Of a DNA stretch of 64,000 nucleotides, positions 24,401-35,913 are shown piece after piece (position 1 is the stretch's first letter; the number at the start of each line of letters is the position of its first letter). The notes under the pieces were generated by a model, which was not told the DNA's origin, did not search any database, and saw nothing but the letters and a program-made list of their open reading frames with translations. The stretch comes from Amaranthus tricolor (Eukaryota > Streptophyta > Magnoliopsida > Caryophyllales > Amaranthaceae), in contig NC_080047.1 of NCBI RefSeq assembly GCF_026212465.1, forward strand, positions 38,046,313 through 38,110,312, in the 5' to 3' direction. Made by a program: the position numbers and the translations under genes.

Positions 24401-26826
24401 CCTTCTAGGTTGGCAGTGGGTAACGAAACCTGCTTGTTATCGTTGAGAATGACAATCATATCAGAATCTAAATACCCGGCATTGTTCATTGCCTCGAAGG
24501 CCTGCCCGGCAGTCATGGCACCATCGCCAATAACTGCAACAACATTGTTCTGTCTACCCTTTAAATCCCTTCCCACAGCCATACCTATATAAACGAGAAC
24601 ACAAAATCGACCTTTTTCAGTAGAAGCATGATAATAGCATTAAGGTAAGAATATTTTATCCAAGGATTGTTTTTCGTGCAGAAGATGTTTTGTGCAAGAA
24701 AGTGACTCAAATGTGGCTAGTTCTTAACAACAATCTCTTAAGATGCCACTAAAAAATGTTTTCTTAGCATTATATATGTTTTCTTTGCAAATTCAGTCTA
24801 TTTGGTTAAATCCGATGTCTAAGAGTTGTTTACCAAGCGACACAATGGAGTCATTCAATGAACCAAAATGAATATGATCATAAGAGAAAGTTACCCAAGC
24901 CAGCCGAAATGCTGTTTGAACTATGGCCTGCACCAAAGCTATCGAATTCGCTCTCCCCTCTCTTTGTAAAACCCGACAATCCATTTGTCTGTCTCAATGT
25001 TCTCATCTTACCTCTTCTCCCCGTCAAGATCTTGTGTGGATAGGACTGCAAATTAATAGGCACACCATTTTATTGTCTATTCAAGCAAATGATTGATTAT
25101 ATATGCCCTCCATTGTCTAACTATCATAAAATGTTTATTTAACCCTTAAGATCCAAAAACACCGGTATGCAACATTTTCTACTCATTTATAGGTAAATAC
25201 TTGAAATGTTCAACATACAAGTTAGTACTCCTCTGTCTCGTTGAATTTGCTACATAATGCAAATTCAAATGAGATTTTTTTCAATGTTGTGTAGCATATT
25301 CAAAGATCGGATGGATCATATATCTCAGGCTATGTTACTTGGACTCTTCAAGTTGCTTCACGTACCTGTATCTAATCCTTGAGGCTCGGACACTGGTATG
25401 TCACTTAGACACTTCATTTTAGGCATAAAATTGAATATTTAGACGTATCCAACACTTGGACACGTACCAGTATCCGACATCAATACCCAAGTCCAAGTAA
25501 CATAGATCTCAAGGAGTAAAGTGTCAAAGACTATTATGATTAGAACATAGAAGATAAGGGAATGGTAAGGTGTTAGTTGGATGTGTATACCTGGTGACCA
25601 ACATCCCATAATATCTTATCTAAAGGAGCATCAAAGACATAATGAAGAGCCACTGTTAGCTCTACTACACCAAGGCTGGAACCCAGATGACCACCAGTTT
25701 TAGACACATTGAAGATCACATCTGACCTTACTTCGTCAGCTAATTGTTTAAGTTCCTGCATTCAAAGCCAATCCAATGAATACACAAAGGACCTTCTTCA
25801 AATTATAACAACAATACAACAATTCTATTACCGCGATGATGTTAAGTGTAGAGGTTGGTTTTGGTATGTGCAAGGTGCCCGAGTGCACAAACCCCGTAGA
25901 ATAAGGGGCGTCAAATATTGGTTGTCATTTGTTTACATTACCTTTGATTCAGTTTGATTACTTGTTTTTACGCCCAAAAAGAAAAAAAATTATAAAATAA
26001 TCATGGATTAACAAATTATTATCGTGTATTTTATTGCTAGGTGGCTCCTACCCAGCACGGTTGGAATTAGACGTACACAATCTTATACTCGTTAATATAA
26101 CACAAAAGGTTGTAGGTTGTTTTCTATTAGTCTTAATTCTTAAACCAATTAAAATCTTTTTAATTAAAAAAAATTAAAGTAAAAGCAAGTCAAAACCATC
26201 AAACTAAGTCATAATCAATAAAAAATCAATTTCAAACAATTGAAAGCAATGAGTTTCAACTAAGTTGTTAACAAAGAAAGAGGCTAATGCAAAAGGACCC
26301 TTTTACAAATAATTTTAAATCAAACCAAAACTAACAAATTGAACGAGGTTGAAAAATCGGGTCTTATTTCAGCTACAGCAAGTACACTTTTTCCGTACAA
26401 GATTTCGAGTTTGATTCTCACATACTACTCTATACAAGATTAAAAAAATTAAAAAAATAGAGAAGAGAGTACCTTAATAGATAAATTTTTCATATGAATT
26501 GGAAAGTTAATGGTATCCAATAAAGGAGTAGGTGGTTTTTCAGAGTGATAATCTCCTTTTTCAGCCAATGATGCCCTTACTCCATAAGACCTTCTCTTGA
26601 CCTGAAATACCCATTTTTTGTTAACATCAAAAAATCATTTTCCAAGCAAGAATTCATCAAAAACATGCAAAATTAAACACCCAACAAAAAAAAGACAAAC
26701 CTGAGAGAAATTTAGATTAGGGTGATTATACAGATGATGGGTAGTTTTAGAAAAAAGAGGGGTTTTACAGAAATCTGATGAAGTAAAATGGGCAGTAAAA
26801 GACGAAGAACAAAAACAAAAAGCCAT
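21413..26826 (-). CDS. DXS: 1-deoxy-D-xylulose-5-phosphate synthase, plastid (DXS1-type)
   Basis: Thiamin-diphosphate enzyme condensing pyruvate with glyceraldehyde 3-phosphate to 1-deoxy-D-xylulose 5-phosphate, the first MEP-pathway step in plastids. Exons in transcript order: 26826-26701, 26601-26473, 25755-25591, 25045-24895, 24584-24313, 24222-23949, 23325-23018, 22746-22465, 22132-21848, 21562-21413; together 713 codons, close to the usual ~715. Start MAFCFCSSS at 26826 is the first in-frame ATG; a Ser/Thr-rich transit peptide (about 1-50) follows. Landmarks: GGHLGSSLG (His108), ThDP/Mg motif GDGAMTAGQ (210-218) closing at Asn238, [11 protein letters not shown] with catalytic Glu443, [13 protein letters not shown] (492-504), C-terminal transketolase domain to about 700. 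Intron 7 begins GC rather than GT. Several introns carry MITEs. Sequence is closest in style to housekeeping DXS1 rather than DXS2; that subtype is inferred. Confidence 0.96.
21630..21785 (-). repeat. Dispersed repeat in DXS intron 9
   Basis: Read on the minus strand, it contains TATCCCACATCGACAAATTA, TTATAAGTTATT and CCATTGTCCTATGG in the same order as a plus-strand copy at about 46806-46935 (CCTACATCAACAAATTA, TTATAAGTTATTGG, CCATTGTCATAT). It looks like part of an LTR or a MITE family; boundaries are approximate. Confidence 0.5.
22838..22978. mobile_element. hAT-type MITE with perfect 8-bp TSD in DXS intron 7
   Basis: CTATAGAT flanks both sides (22830-22837, 22979-22986). Termini AACTGTTACATGATTC and, opposite strand, ACGTGTAACATGATTC are inverted repeats, and the interior is rich in GCGAAT/ATTCGC. 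The element lies in the intron that starts with the GC donor. A diverged relative sits at 56107-56255. Confidence 0.88.
23395..23880. other. AT-rich part of DXS intron 6
   Basis: Non-coding; many short GGGTT/AACCC and GACCCG words on both strands suggest an old foldback element, but no clean termini or TSD could be found. Confidence 0.35.
25330..25505. mobile_element. Foldback MITE with near-perfect 8-bp TSD in DXS intron 3
   Basis: Termini CTATGTTACTTGGACT and its complement (AGTCCAAGTAACATAG region) form the inverted repeat. Flanks ATCTCAGG (25322-25329) and ATCTCAAG (25506-25513) differ at one position, consistent with a hAT-type insertion. A reverse-oriented relative is in the RRM gene at 14857-15008. 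Confidence 0.75.
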
Positions 26827-27094
26827 CTGAAAGTTAATTTTGGTAAGAATGAATGGTGGGAAAGATGCAGATAAGAAAGAATGAGTAAAAAAATGGAGGA
26901 AAAAGGAAGAAGGATTAAAGTAAGGAAGAAAATGGAGATTAGAGGACGTGTTTGGCAGGTAATGGAGGAATGAAGATGGTGGAAATGGCACTATGAGATG
27001 ATGATTTTTTGGTGGGATTAAACAAGGAAGCTAGGACTGTACTGAAACTAGCTGAGTGAACTCATGAATCAATAAAGGGAATGCCAAACCGCAA

Positions 27095-27108
27095 CCGTTT
27101 TATATTGC
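27095..27108 (-). promoter_or_regulatory. Candidate TATA box of DXS
   Basis: On the minus strand the sequence reads GCAATATAAAACGG, about 270 bases upstream of the DXS start codon. It would place transcription start near 27070 and give a pyrimidine-rich leader of about 245 bases. Spacing and motif fit; no direct evidence of use. Confidence 0.45.
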
Positions 27109-27199
27109 ACAAAGATTAAAAAAAATTGGTATGAAAATAGTGTTAAAAAGCAAAGTTGAAATGCGGAGAAAGTTTTATGTAGACTTGCAGAAATCTTAA

Positions 27200-27480
27200 T
27201 GGTCTGTTTGATAATTAGTAATTTTATTGTGAATATGTTTTGATTAATTTAATGGATATGGTGAATCTTCTTTAATAATCTCAATTGCTTTTCAAAAGTT
27301 ATTTCAATGTATTACCACTGAAAATAAAGTATTAAGTAGTAATTAAAAGTGTAAATTTTCTTATGATTAAACTTTTATTACTATAATTGAAAATGAATAA
27401 TGATATAATACATACATGAAAATTTATACTACAAAACAATTAAATTATCACTAACTAGTAGTGATAAACCAAACGGGCAA
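27200..27480. repeat. Foldback MITE upstream of DXS
   Basis: Left GGTCTGTTTGATAATTAGTAA-like end and right GTGATAAACCAAACGGGC end are inverted relatives (GCCCGTTTGGTTTATCAC on the opposite strand). About 280 bp, AT-rich, no ORF. It sits about 100-400 bp upstream of the inferred DXS TATA box. Confidence 0.6.
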
Positions 27481-27652
27481 TAAAGTTATTAAAATACTAG
27501 TACTTTATTTTACTTGACAAGTACGTATTAATCAGGTACAATCAATAAGAAATACATGTTATTATTAAATTAATGTACATTAAAATAACGGAATTCACGA
27601 TCTTCAAACTTTTACCGGAATGTGAAGATGGAAAAAAATTGTGACGGAGACA

Positions 27653-27785
27653 AATTTTTGTATGAGACGGTTTCACAGTGAGACATGTTTTATAGTTGGG
27701 TTAAATAGTGTAATAATAAAAAGTTTAACTTAAGGGCTTTTGTTTTAAGATCGTCTCACCGTGACACGGTCTTATACAAAATGAG
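27653..27785. repeat. Foldback MITE of the GACGGTCTCAC family
   Basis: Left arm TTGTATGAGACGGTTTCACA and right arm, read in complement, TTGTATAAGACCGTGTCACG are inverted copies about 130 bp apart. No coding capacity. Confidence 0.75.
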
Positions 27786-28254
27786 TTGAAGAGAAAATTA
27801 TAACAAGAGATTAAAAAGAAAAGTGTGACGATCAGTTAGGATAAGACGGAGAATAAAGTAAGAGTATTTAGAGAGAGAATGCGTTTCCAAAATGCAGCCA
27901 TACCATGGTGAATTGGTGATAGTGAGTGTATGTTTAACTGTTGTCGTGCTGACTTGTGAGCGCTACAATCAACAATCGAGATTTCTGGTTATTTATTGGA
28001 CCACGTCATCACATATCTTATAACGGATAGCGCGGAAATATATCCTTTCCCCTTTTCCATTTTCTATTTCCTTTATTACTTTTTCTTAGTCTTCGGATAT
28101 ATACTCGTTTCTCGCATGAGTTTGATGTATAATTTTTATTTTTTTATTTTATTTAATTTGTTACATTCTTTTTATAAAAACAATTTTTTTTATATATACA
28201 CTAGATATATATACTTACATAAAATAAATCAATTTAATTTTAACAAACTTAATT

Positions 28255-28346
28255 ATTTCTTCTATTTTTTAAAGAAATTCTTATTTGACAATTTAAAATG
28301 TTTTATATGTTGTTCTCACAAAGCATTTTTATATTTATATCTATTA
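28255..28346. repeat. Left fragment of a MITE split by the LTR element
   Basis: The order TTTTTTAAAGAAATTCTTATTT, AATGTTTTATATGTTGTTCT resembles the left half of the intact-looking MITE at 49070-49494, and its right half continues at 32698-32995 beyond the LTR element. The left end is weakly defined. Confidence 0.45.
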
Positions 28347-29019
28347 TGAGGTCAAATAATAAACCCATAATTTATTTAATTAAACTCTAAACCATCCACC
28401 TTGATCCACCAACTTCCTATGATAACTACCCACAACTCATCATAACCTACCACTATCACTCATCATGCCTATGATTCCCACATTAACTCACCATCTAATC
28501 TCCATTCTACCATTATAAATACTTGTTGCTATCATTCATTTACCCCAGAGCTTTTATATTTCTACCGTTACTCCGCAAAAATACACCGCCCTCCTACTTA
28601 CAATCTATACTTAACTAAACCAAACATCTAATCTTCATTCTACCATTATAAATACTTGTTGCTATCATTCATTTACCCCGGAGCTTTTATATTCCTATCG
28701 TTACTCCGCAAAAATACACCACCCTCCTACTTACAATCTATACTTAACTAAACCAAATATTCCTTCAATTGATCTGAACTCATCCTACAATCCATTAATC
28801 TTGTATTCATTCAATATCATACATTCATTGATTTTTGTTTTTCGATCTGACTTGAACGTCGGAGGGATTTTCCGGAAAATCACCTCGGGCAAGGCTAACG
28901 TTGTATGACAGGATTTGAAGTCTCATCGTCGGAAGGATCACAAGTGCTTTCAACATACTAACACCTTATTTTCAGGTATTTTAAGTGTCTTTTACATTTT
29001 CTCATTTTATTACCGAAAC
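28347..29019 (+). repeat. 5' LTR, with a duplicated core-promoter segment
   Basis: Matches the LTR at 31434-32694 except that a 133-bp block containing CCATTATAAATACTTG (a TATA box-like site) and the CTCCGCAAAAATACACC stretch is present twice in tandem (about 28493-28625 and 28626-28758). The 3' LTR has it once. Confidence 0.85.
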
Positions 29020-30136
29020 TTGTCTCTGGGATAACAAACATAAAAGTCATATCCGACCTAAATAAAAAAAGACGATGGAAATAAATCAACCCAAATTGTC
29101 TTGCTAATTGACGTCTACTAACAAAAAACCCAAATAATTATCATAGTAAACAGTAAAAAAGGGGTTATGCTTCAAACTGTCATCACATTCATGGGTAATT
29201 CCGTAGTTGTCATTCAACGTTAATCTTTATCATCCGCGAGAGGGAATTAAGCTCATGAATTTATCATTCATATTTTTTTTCTTATATTTCCATACCTTAG
29301 TTTGTTAATTTCTCCGGCAAAAATGGATATTTTTCCATACTCTCCGGCGGAAATCATTAAATGCAATTGATTCGGCTCGGAATTCTCAGTCCTGATGAAA
29401 TTCGACCAAAGTGAGATGTTCAAGTGGAGTTTAGTGAGACCACAAAGAGAGGGAAATCGAAGCCCAATGGATTTTCTCGTCGGTTCTTCCATGGCTAGCG
29501 TTAATCTTAATGAATGACAATTAATGGCGAATACCGATGACCCTGGGGTAACTCTGTTATATCTTCGATGAAGTATTCTCTTATCTATCGATACAACATC
29601 GGATCATCCTTTTGGAATCTTCTTGCAAAATCAGCTCCATTTTTAATCATCTGATCAAAATCAGATAAATTCGGATAGTAAGACTCCATTTTCGGAGGAC
29701 TATACCATATCATATATCTAAAATTACAATTGATTATATTGTTGTGTTGATGAATTTTGGGGCAATGCAAGCTACCGAATGAAAATAGCCATCTTAGAGC
29801 ATTATATATTGCATTATTCCATTACAAGCAACAAAAGAGGCAATATTTTAAAGTAGCCCAGGAAGAAGCTGTCTAAATGTGTGTTTATTCATTCATTCAT
29901 TCATTCTAAAGCATTTTACAATGGTTGAAGAGTTGCCAAGTGTCAAGCTTTATTAGTCATCATTAATTATATAGAGTTAGAGAGACAATTTTTTATGTTA
30001 TGAAACAAATTTTGAAAATGGGAGCAAAGAAAAATGTGGAGTGCGGTACTCAACTCTCTTTATTGGTATAAAGTGAATGTCGACCATAATATGACTTCGT
30101 ATGTGATATTCGCTATGAAAGATAATCATCGGATGT

Positions 30137-30330
30137 TGATGCACTTTCTTAAAGGGTTATTAGATTCGTAGAATATTTTCAAAATAATTTTAACTGACTA
30201 AAAAATTTAGACCCAATGTTGAATTTCGGTTTGATGCACTATCTAAAGGATTAGATGATCCGTAGAACACTTCCAAACTAACTGTAACTAAGTGGTTTCG
30301 GTCTAAAAAATCAGTCTAAATAGTGTCCAA
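30137..30330. repeat. Degenerate 96-bp direct repeat in the LARD interior
   Basis: Two diverged units begin GATGCACTTTCTTAAAGG (30137) and GATGCACTATCTAAAGG (30233) and both continue with TTAGA-GAT-CGTAGAA. They directly precede the 80-bp array. Confidence 0.6.
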
Positions 30331-30335
30331 TTTAA

Positions 30336-30625
30336 TGTATTGGGTGGATCCGGGTACGATATGACAATAATTCAAACTATCTACATCGGATCCCCGGAAA
30401 ACTACCTACATTCAATGTATTGGCTGGATCTGGGTACGATATGACAATGGTTCAAACTATCTATATCAGATCCTCGGAAAACTACCAACATTGACTGTAT
30501 TGGTTGGATCCGGGTACGACCTGACAGTGGTTCAAACTATCTACATTGGATCCCCGGAAAACTACCTATATTGACTGTATCGGCTGGATCCGGATATGAT
30601 CTTACAGTGGTTCACACCCTCCACG
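30336..30625. repeat. 80-bp tandem repeat array, about 3.6 units
   Basis: Units begin TGTATTGG at 30336, 30416 and 30496, and TGTATCGG at 30576: exact 80-bp spacing. Each unit has GGATCCGGGTACGA-like and GGATCCCCGGAAAACTACC-like blocks. The fourth unit is truncated near 30625. The array lies inside the non-coding interior of the LTR element. Confidence 0.93.
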
Positions 30626-31116
30626 CGTGAAAGGACAATCTCAGGTGACTTGATACATGAAGCAAAATCATCACCATCGCATTCTAATTAAATGCTACAT
30701 AAAGGAAGCAAATTTTTAACTAGTATTGTCAAGTGAAGTATATATTGATGATCATACAGTTATTCTTGCTTTTATTCATCAACGTATATCGGGTGTTTCA
30801 TATTTGTTGTATTCATGGGTCAATGTGAAAAGTGATAGAGTATGATATTGACACATATTGGAAGAATATTATATTATTTATGTGTGGGAATTCAATACTT
30901 TGCCATTATTATTCTTATTATATTGGGTCTTACTTATACGTGATTTTCAATGATGATTATATAAAGTCATCCGAGCTTTTACCTGGTTTGAAAGTCATAT
31001 TATTATTAAAGTCCCAAAATGTGGGCGTATGCGATCCGAATATTCATCAATACTTTTGAAGGATTCATCTAGTGTGAGTCCTTATCTAAGTCTCAAGTGA
31101 TTGACTGTTGGGCCAT

Positions 31117-31205
31117 ATCATCATATCAGGCTCAAATGCTGAATCATCATATCAGGCTCAAATGCCAAATCATCATATCAGGCTCTAAAGCCGAATCATC
31201 AAAAG
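31117..31205. repeat. 26-bp tandem repeat array
   Basis: Units starting ATCATCATATCAGGCTC at 31117, 31143 and 31169 and a partial ATCATC at 31195 follow at exact 26-bp steps. Confidence 0.9.
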
Positions 31206-31433
31206 TGGCCCAAAGGCTAAATATTTATAACTCATAGGGCTTCCACCAAGCATGGACTCACCGAGGCAAGAGTTTAAAGTTTATTTTATTCGGACCTAAT
31301 TGTATGGTTTCTTCCGAACATTGAATTGGTCTACATCACAGGTATGATTTCCGCATAAAGACTGATACTTTTGCTACATTAAATTTCCTCCTCTATCACT
31401 CTTCATGCATGGGGCTAATGTTATGGGGTCAAA

Positions 31434-32694
31434 TAATAAACCCATAATTTATTTAGTCAAACCCTAAACCATCCACCTTGGTCCACCAACTTCCTATGAT
31501 AAACAACAAGAGCTGTTCATGGGTGGGCTACCCGCCAGACTTGACCCATCCGGCTCGAAAAACGGGTAGGTATGGACAATGTTTTTCAAAAAAATTTAAA
31601 GTTTGGATGGGTAACACCCGCCCGCCAAGATAAATGGGCGGGTAGTGACACTAAAAAAATACCTGCGGGTATACCCGCCCGCCCGCTTAGTTTAATATAT
31701 TATTTATTAAATATTTAATTCTATTAATTATTAAACTAAATACTACTACATGATCCATACCCAACTTTAGTAATTAGTACTCATACCCAACTTTAGTTTA
31801 TTACTCTTTTACTAGTCCTATGGTTTGCTTCTTTTAGACTTTAAAGTTTCTAATTCTACTGTCTACGTTCAATATTTTTAACCCTCAAAGCACTCAAGCA
31901 GTCGACTATCAAAGTTCAAACAAGTAGCCGACTCAACCGTCTATTTCAATATTCATGTAATTTGAGTATTTTGAGACTTTATATATATTTAAAGTATTTT
32001 AGACAACATATTGTATTTTAATTGTTATTAAAACTTAACTTTATAATATGATTTATATTTTTAATTTTTATATAAGAAATACCCGCGGGTCCCACCCGCT
32101 TTAAAAATGGGCGGGTAGCGACAAAAAAATACGCCCGCAAATGCGGGCGAGCTATTTAATATTTGAGCCCGCGGGTAGAATTTTTAGGTACTACCCTGTC
32201 CGCTACCCGCTCAAGCCCGCCCATGAACAACGCTACCCACAACTCATCATAACCTACCACTATCACCCATCATGCCCATGATTCCCACATTAACTCACCA
32301 TCTAATCTCCATTCTACCATTATAAATACTTGTTGCATCATTTATTTACCCTGGAGCTTTTATATTCCTACCGTTACTCCGCAAAAATACACCGCCCTCC
32401 TACTTAAAATCTATACTTAACTAAACCAAATATTCCTTCAATTGATCTGAATTCATCCTACAATCTGTTAATCTTGTATTCATTCAATATCATACATTCA
32501 TTGATTTCTGTTTCCTGATCTGACTTGAGCGTCGGAGGGATTTTTCGGGAAATCACCCCTGGGCAAGGATAACGTTGTATTGTAGGATTTGAGGTCTCAT
32601 CATCAGAAGGATCATAAGTGCTTTCAACATACTAACACTTTATTTCCAGATATTTTAAGTGTCTTTTGCACTTTCTCGTTTCATTACCGAAACA
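31434..32694 (+). repeat. 3' LTR, carrying a nested hAT element
   Basis: Same sequence as the 5' LTR, but split by the 728-bp hAT element at 31508-32235. Without that insert it is about 530 bp, with a single TATAAAT-containing block. Confidence 0.85.
31508..32235. mobile_element. Longer hAT-family element nested in the 3' LTR (728 bp)
   Basis: Termini AGAGCTGTTCATGGGTGGGC and, on the opposite strand, TAGCGTTGTTCATGGGC match the 215-bp element at 19377-19591, in reverse orientation relative to it. The first ~190 bp are collinear with most of the short copy; about 500 bp of AT-rich interior is extra. Flanks end ACAAC on both sides, but the left flank has lost bases relative to the empty 5' LTR, so the TSD is imperfect. 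No transposase ORF. Confidence 0.85.
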
Positions 32695-32697
32695 ATA

Positions 32698-32995
32698 TCA
32701 TAAATTTTGGACAAAAATAACCTTATTCATCTTTATTTTGTAGTATTTAATAATGCTTATAGTCTTCACATATCATTCACTAATTTTCTTTTAATATTTT
32801 TATATTCTTTATGGTCTATACATGCAATATTTTTTTCCAATAACTTTTCAAATATTTTTTTAATGTTTATGGTCCCCACTTTTCCTCCCTTAAATTTATT
32901 ATTCAATAAAATAATACTCTTATATCCACTAGCTACAGATTCTAATGTTTTTAATTTCCGTGAATATTCCTTATGGAAATTTCATTAAGAAATAG
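32698..32995. repeat. Right fragment of the MITE split by the LTR element
   Basis: Collinear with 49150-49494: ACAAAAATAAC, TTTAATAATGCTTAT, ACTCACATAT-like, TAATATTTTTT, AAATTTATTATTCAATAAA and a terminal ATTAAGAAATAGAGGAA. It is the continuation of 28255-28346. Confidence 0.65.
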
Positions 32996-34228
32996 AGGAA
33001 ATATATTTTAATCTAAACATATGCGCCAAGTACATAGGTTAGAATGATGGTGGATATAAAATTTATATTAAATAGGGACAAAAAATTTAAAGTCATAGTG
33101 AAATTAAATTTAATATATTGTATAAATTAAATTTGCAAAATATAAAAATTTTTAATCTGAACTAAAAAAATTAATATTTTTTTTAGGAAAAATTGATATT
33201 AATAATCTAAACTTTCACTCATCCGCTATAAATAATTTCACTTTTGGATAATTTTTTTTAATAATCCAACCTTTGCTCTTAGTTTGCTAGCAGCTTAATG
33301 TCTTATTTGCTTTTTGAACACTATTCATCTCTTACATTTAATTTGTATTTTATTATAAATTTATAAGTTAAAATATAGTCAAGTGGAATCTTTTTAATCA
33401 AAGGGGGTTAATTGATCCCATTGGCATGCAAGATTAGAAAAACCGTTATAGAAATAATACCAACTATTACTTAATAAAATCTACAATTTTTACTTACTAA
33501 CATCAAAGTAAAAGGTAAAAAAATATTTTGAGTCTATTCAAGGACGGAGTAAAAATTGACAAATTTTTTTAAGGTATTGTGCAATTTCTAAAATTATGAT
33601 ATTTTTATAAAAATTTTGTATCATTAAACACTTAACATATACTATGTAATCTAATTATGAGGCGTCCAATATTTTACGGCCCTGTGCGGTCGAACATGTT
33701 ACACAATACTATAATAGTGTGTAACAGTATATGGGTTGAATCCTTTACAGGAGTAGACCAAATGATTCCGATGTCCTACAATTTTAATTTTAAGTTCTAG
33801 AATTAAATAAAAACTCAATATATCTAATTTTATTAATATTGATTTTATTAAAATAACTTAAATTAAGTCGTTAAAAAATGAATTGTCATCTCAATTATTA
33901 AAATGGAAGAGAAAAATTAGTAATAGATTGATGACTAATAAGAAAGAGAGTAAAAGTTTGAAGGGTTGAAAAATTAAGAAATGAATTATTAAATATTTTT
34001 AAAAATTAAGTAAATGATAATTCATATTTGATGAATGTGTAAAAAATAAATAATATAAGAGAAAATATTTAGCAGTTAAAGAAGTTGCTTTAGAAAGAGA
34101 TAAAAAGAAAAGAACGAATGCAATTAAAAGAATTTAAACATATGACAGTTGAATTGTTAGGTAAAACTCTGCACAGCCCTAAAGGCCTAAACTGCCCCTG
34201 ATCCTTTATATACATGGCTAAAAATATA
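32996..34228. other. AT-rich intergenic DNA
   Basis: No gene seen. A short TTAGTTTGCTAGCAG motif near 33280 resembles a family of inverted repeats at 45538-45735. Otherwise featureless. Confidence 0.6.
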
Positions 34229-34594
34229 CTCCCTCTGTTCTTTTTTGATCTCTCACTTTAAATTTTTCACGCATATTAAGGAAGATAGAATCTTTGGGTT
34301 GTAGTGAGTATTATTTTAATTAAATAGTAGTGTGAAGTAATGATTGTATTGGAAGTATGAGGTTGTAGTAGGTATTATTTTAATTAAATAGTAGTGTGAA
34401 GTAATGATTGTATTGAAAGTATGAGAGAGAAAATAATTATAAATAAAAAAAGGGGTACATTAAAAGAAAATGGGGGGTTTTAAGGGGTAAAAGTGGGATA
34501 AAAACTTTTTAAAAATAGAAAGTATTCTAAAGTGGAAGAACTTTTGAAACTACCCGTTATAGTAATGTGGAAGATCAAAAAAGAACTGAGGGAG
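34229..34594. mobile_element. Stowaway-like MITE, copy 1 (366 bp)
   Basis: Terminal inverted repeat CTCCCTCTGTTCTTTTTTGA / complement of the right end GATCAAAAAAGAACTGAGGGAG, flanked by TA on both sides. It contains an internal 64-bp direct duplication around TATTATTTTAATTAAATAGT. A close copy lies at 48411-48766. Confidence 0.9.
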
Positions 34595-35913
34595 TATAAT
34601 ATATGTGAAAATATATACCAAAAGAAATGCATGAGTAATCAACTATATATTTCAATATCTATTATACTCACATTTGGTATTTTTAAACATATTTGTATCA
34701 ACTAAGATTTGATATATCAATAATTCAATATAAATATTTTCTTACTAATAAAACTTTTGATTAATAATTTCAAAAATCAACTAAGATTTAATATATCATA
34801 TATTAATATTGATATGCTAATCATTAATATGCTATATTAAAAAACAGTTTTAGATGAATTATTTCAAATTTATTATTAATTTTATTACAATATAATTTAT
34901 TTAAAAATAGCTTTTTAAATAAATAAATAGTAGTACTCCTATTAGAATATACTATAGATCATTAAATTAACTTTTATTAATTATTTTAAAAAAGTCGTGG
35001 ATGGCACTAGAAGCTATCTAATAATGGTCCCATCTATTAAAAATGAAGCGAAAAAAGTATAAATTATTTTATATGTCTCAATGAAATAACGGCAAAAATA
35101 AATAAGGTGAAATAAAGAAAAATGAATAAAAATGATAACAAAATATTATATTTTATGAAAAAGTAAAAAAATGCGTAAATAAGATGAAAATATAAATTAA
35201 ATAAGTAACTCAAAATTGAAAAAAAATAATGAGTCATGACTAGCTCATGACCAAAACATTAAATTTAAGGATTTCACACAAAACATTTGTAGGAACTTAT
35301 AATATGTTGCAAAACATACACATTAATTAGTATGCTTTAAGTGCATCTAACTTTATATAATCCAAAAAATCTCTTGTCTAAAGCTTGATATGCATTTTGA
35401 AACACCCCTTAAATGCATATAAAATACACTTTTCCCGACTATATTTATCCAAGAAAAATATAAAAGCAGATTTAATGGGTTTTAGACTTTTATTAGCATT
35501 TAAAAGGTCATGACCGATATCTAGGGTTGTTGGATTTATATCATAGTAGTGCGAAATGTGAAACACCCTTTTTTTATTCTGAATTGTTTGTAATTTGTAT
35601 TAAAACGCTATATAAACATGTCCAGAAATTTAATAGTAACGTTTTTTCCAAGACGGAAACAAAGAAATAAAGAAAATAAAAAAGTAAAAAGAAAAAAGAA
35701 GAAAGCGTAGTTGCATTGGTTTTTCAAAAAAAAAAAAATTATTGTTTTTCCTACTATACACTCTTTAATCTACTTTGTATGTCCTAATGCGAGTCTTTTA
35801 ATTGTCTTGGCAAGCTAGAGGTGTGATGATCAACAATAAGCAAACAATGATTAGAGTAAATGTGATGAGCTAAAATGGAATAAGTGCATCCACTTCTAGG
35901 TTTAGACACGACT
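34595..35913. other. AT-rich intergenic DNA
   Basis: No gene or recognisable element; homopolymer runs and scattered short ORFs only, up to the copia insertion site. Confidence 0.6.

Larger units (their letters stand above)
28347..32694 (+). mobile_element. Non-autonomous LTR retrotransposon (LARD-like) without gag-pol
   Basis: Two direct long terminal repeats (28347-29019 and 31434-32694) start TGAGGTCAAATAATAAACCC and TGGGGTCAAATAATAAACCC and end with TTACCGAAAC. The 2.4-kb interior has no reverse transcriptase, integrase or gag homology in any frame, but has 80-bp and 26-bp tandem arrays. A purine-rich CATGGGGCTAATG tract precedes the second LTR, giving plus-strand polarity. Superfamily is not assignable; movement would need proteins from a related autonomous element. 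No clear TSD was found. The host site is an older MITE. Confidence 0.82.

Noticed and set aside
26827..26991. N-terminal extension of DXS
   Set aside because: The frame is open upstream of 26826 but has no [12 protein letters not shown] is the first in-frame start and fits a transit peptide.
27996..28349. 117-codon plus-strand open frame rich in Phe, Tyr and Leu
   Set aside because: The composition is that of translated AT-rich DNA, and it runs into the MITE fragment and LTR boundary.
29268..29770. Minus-strand open frames in the LARD interior
   Set aside because: Short, opposite to the inferred element polarity, and without similarity to gag or pol motifs.
28342..32700. 5-bp target-site duplication for the LARD
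   Set aside because: Candidate flanks (CTATTA and ATATCA) do not match exactly; boundaries are uncertain by a few bases.
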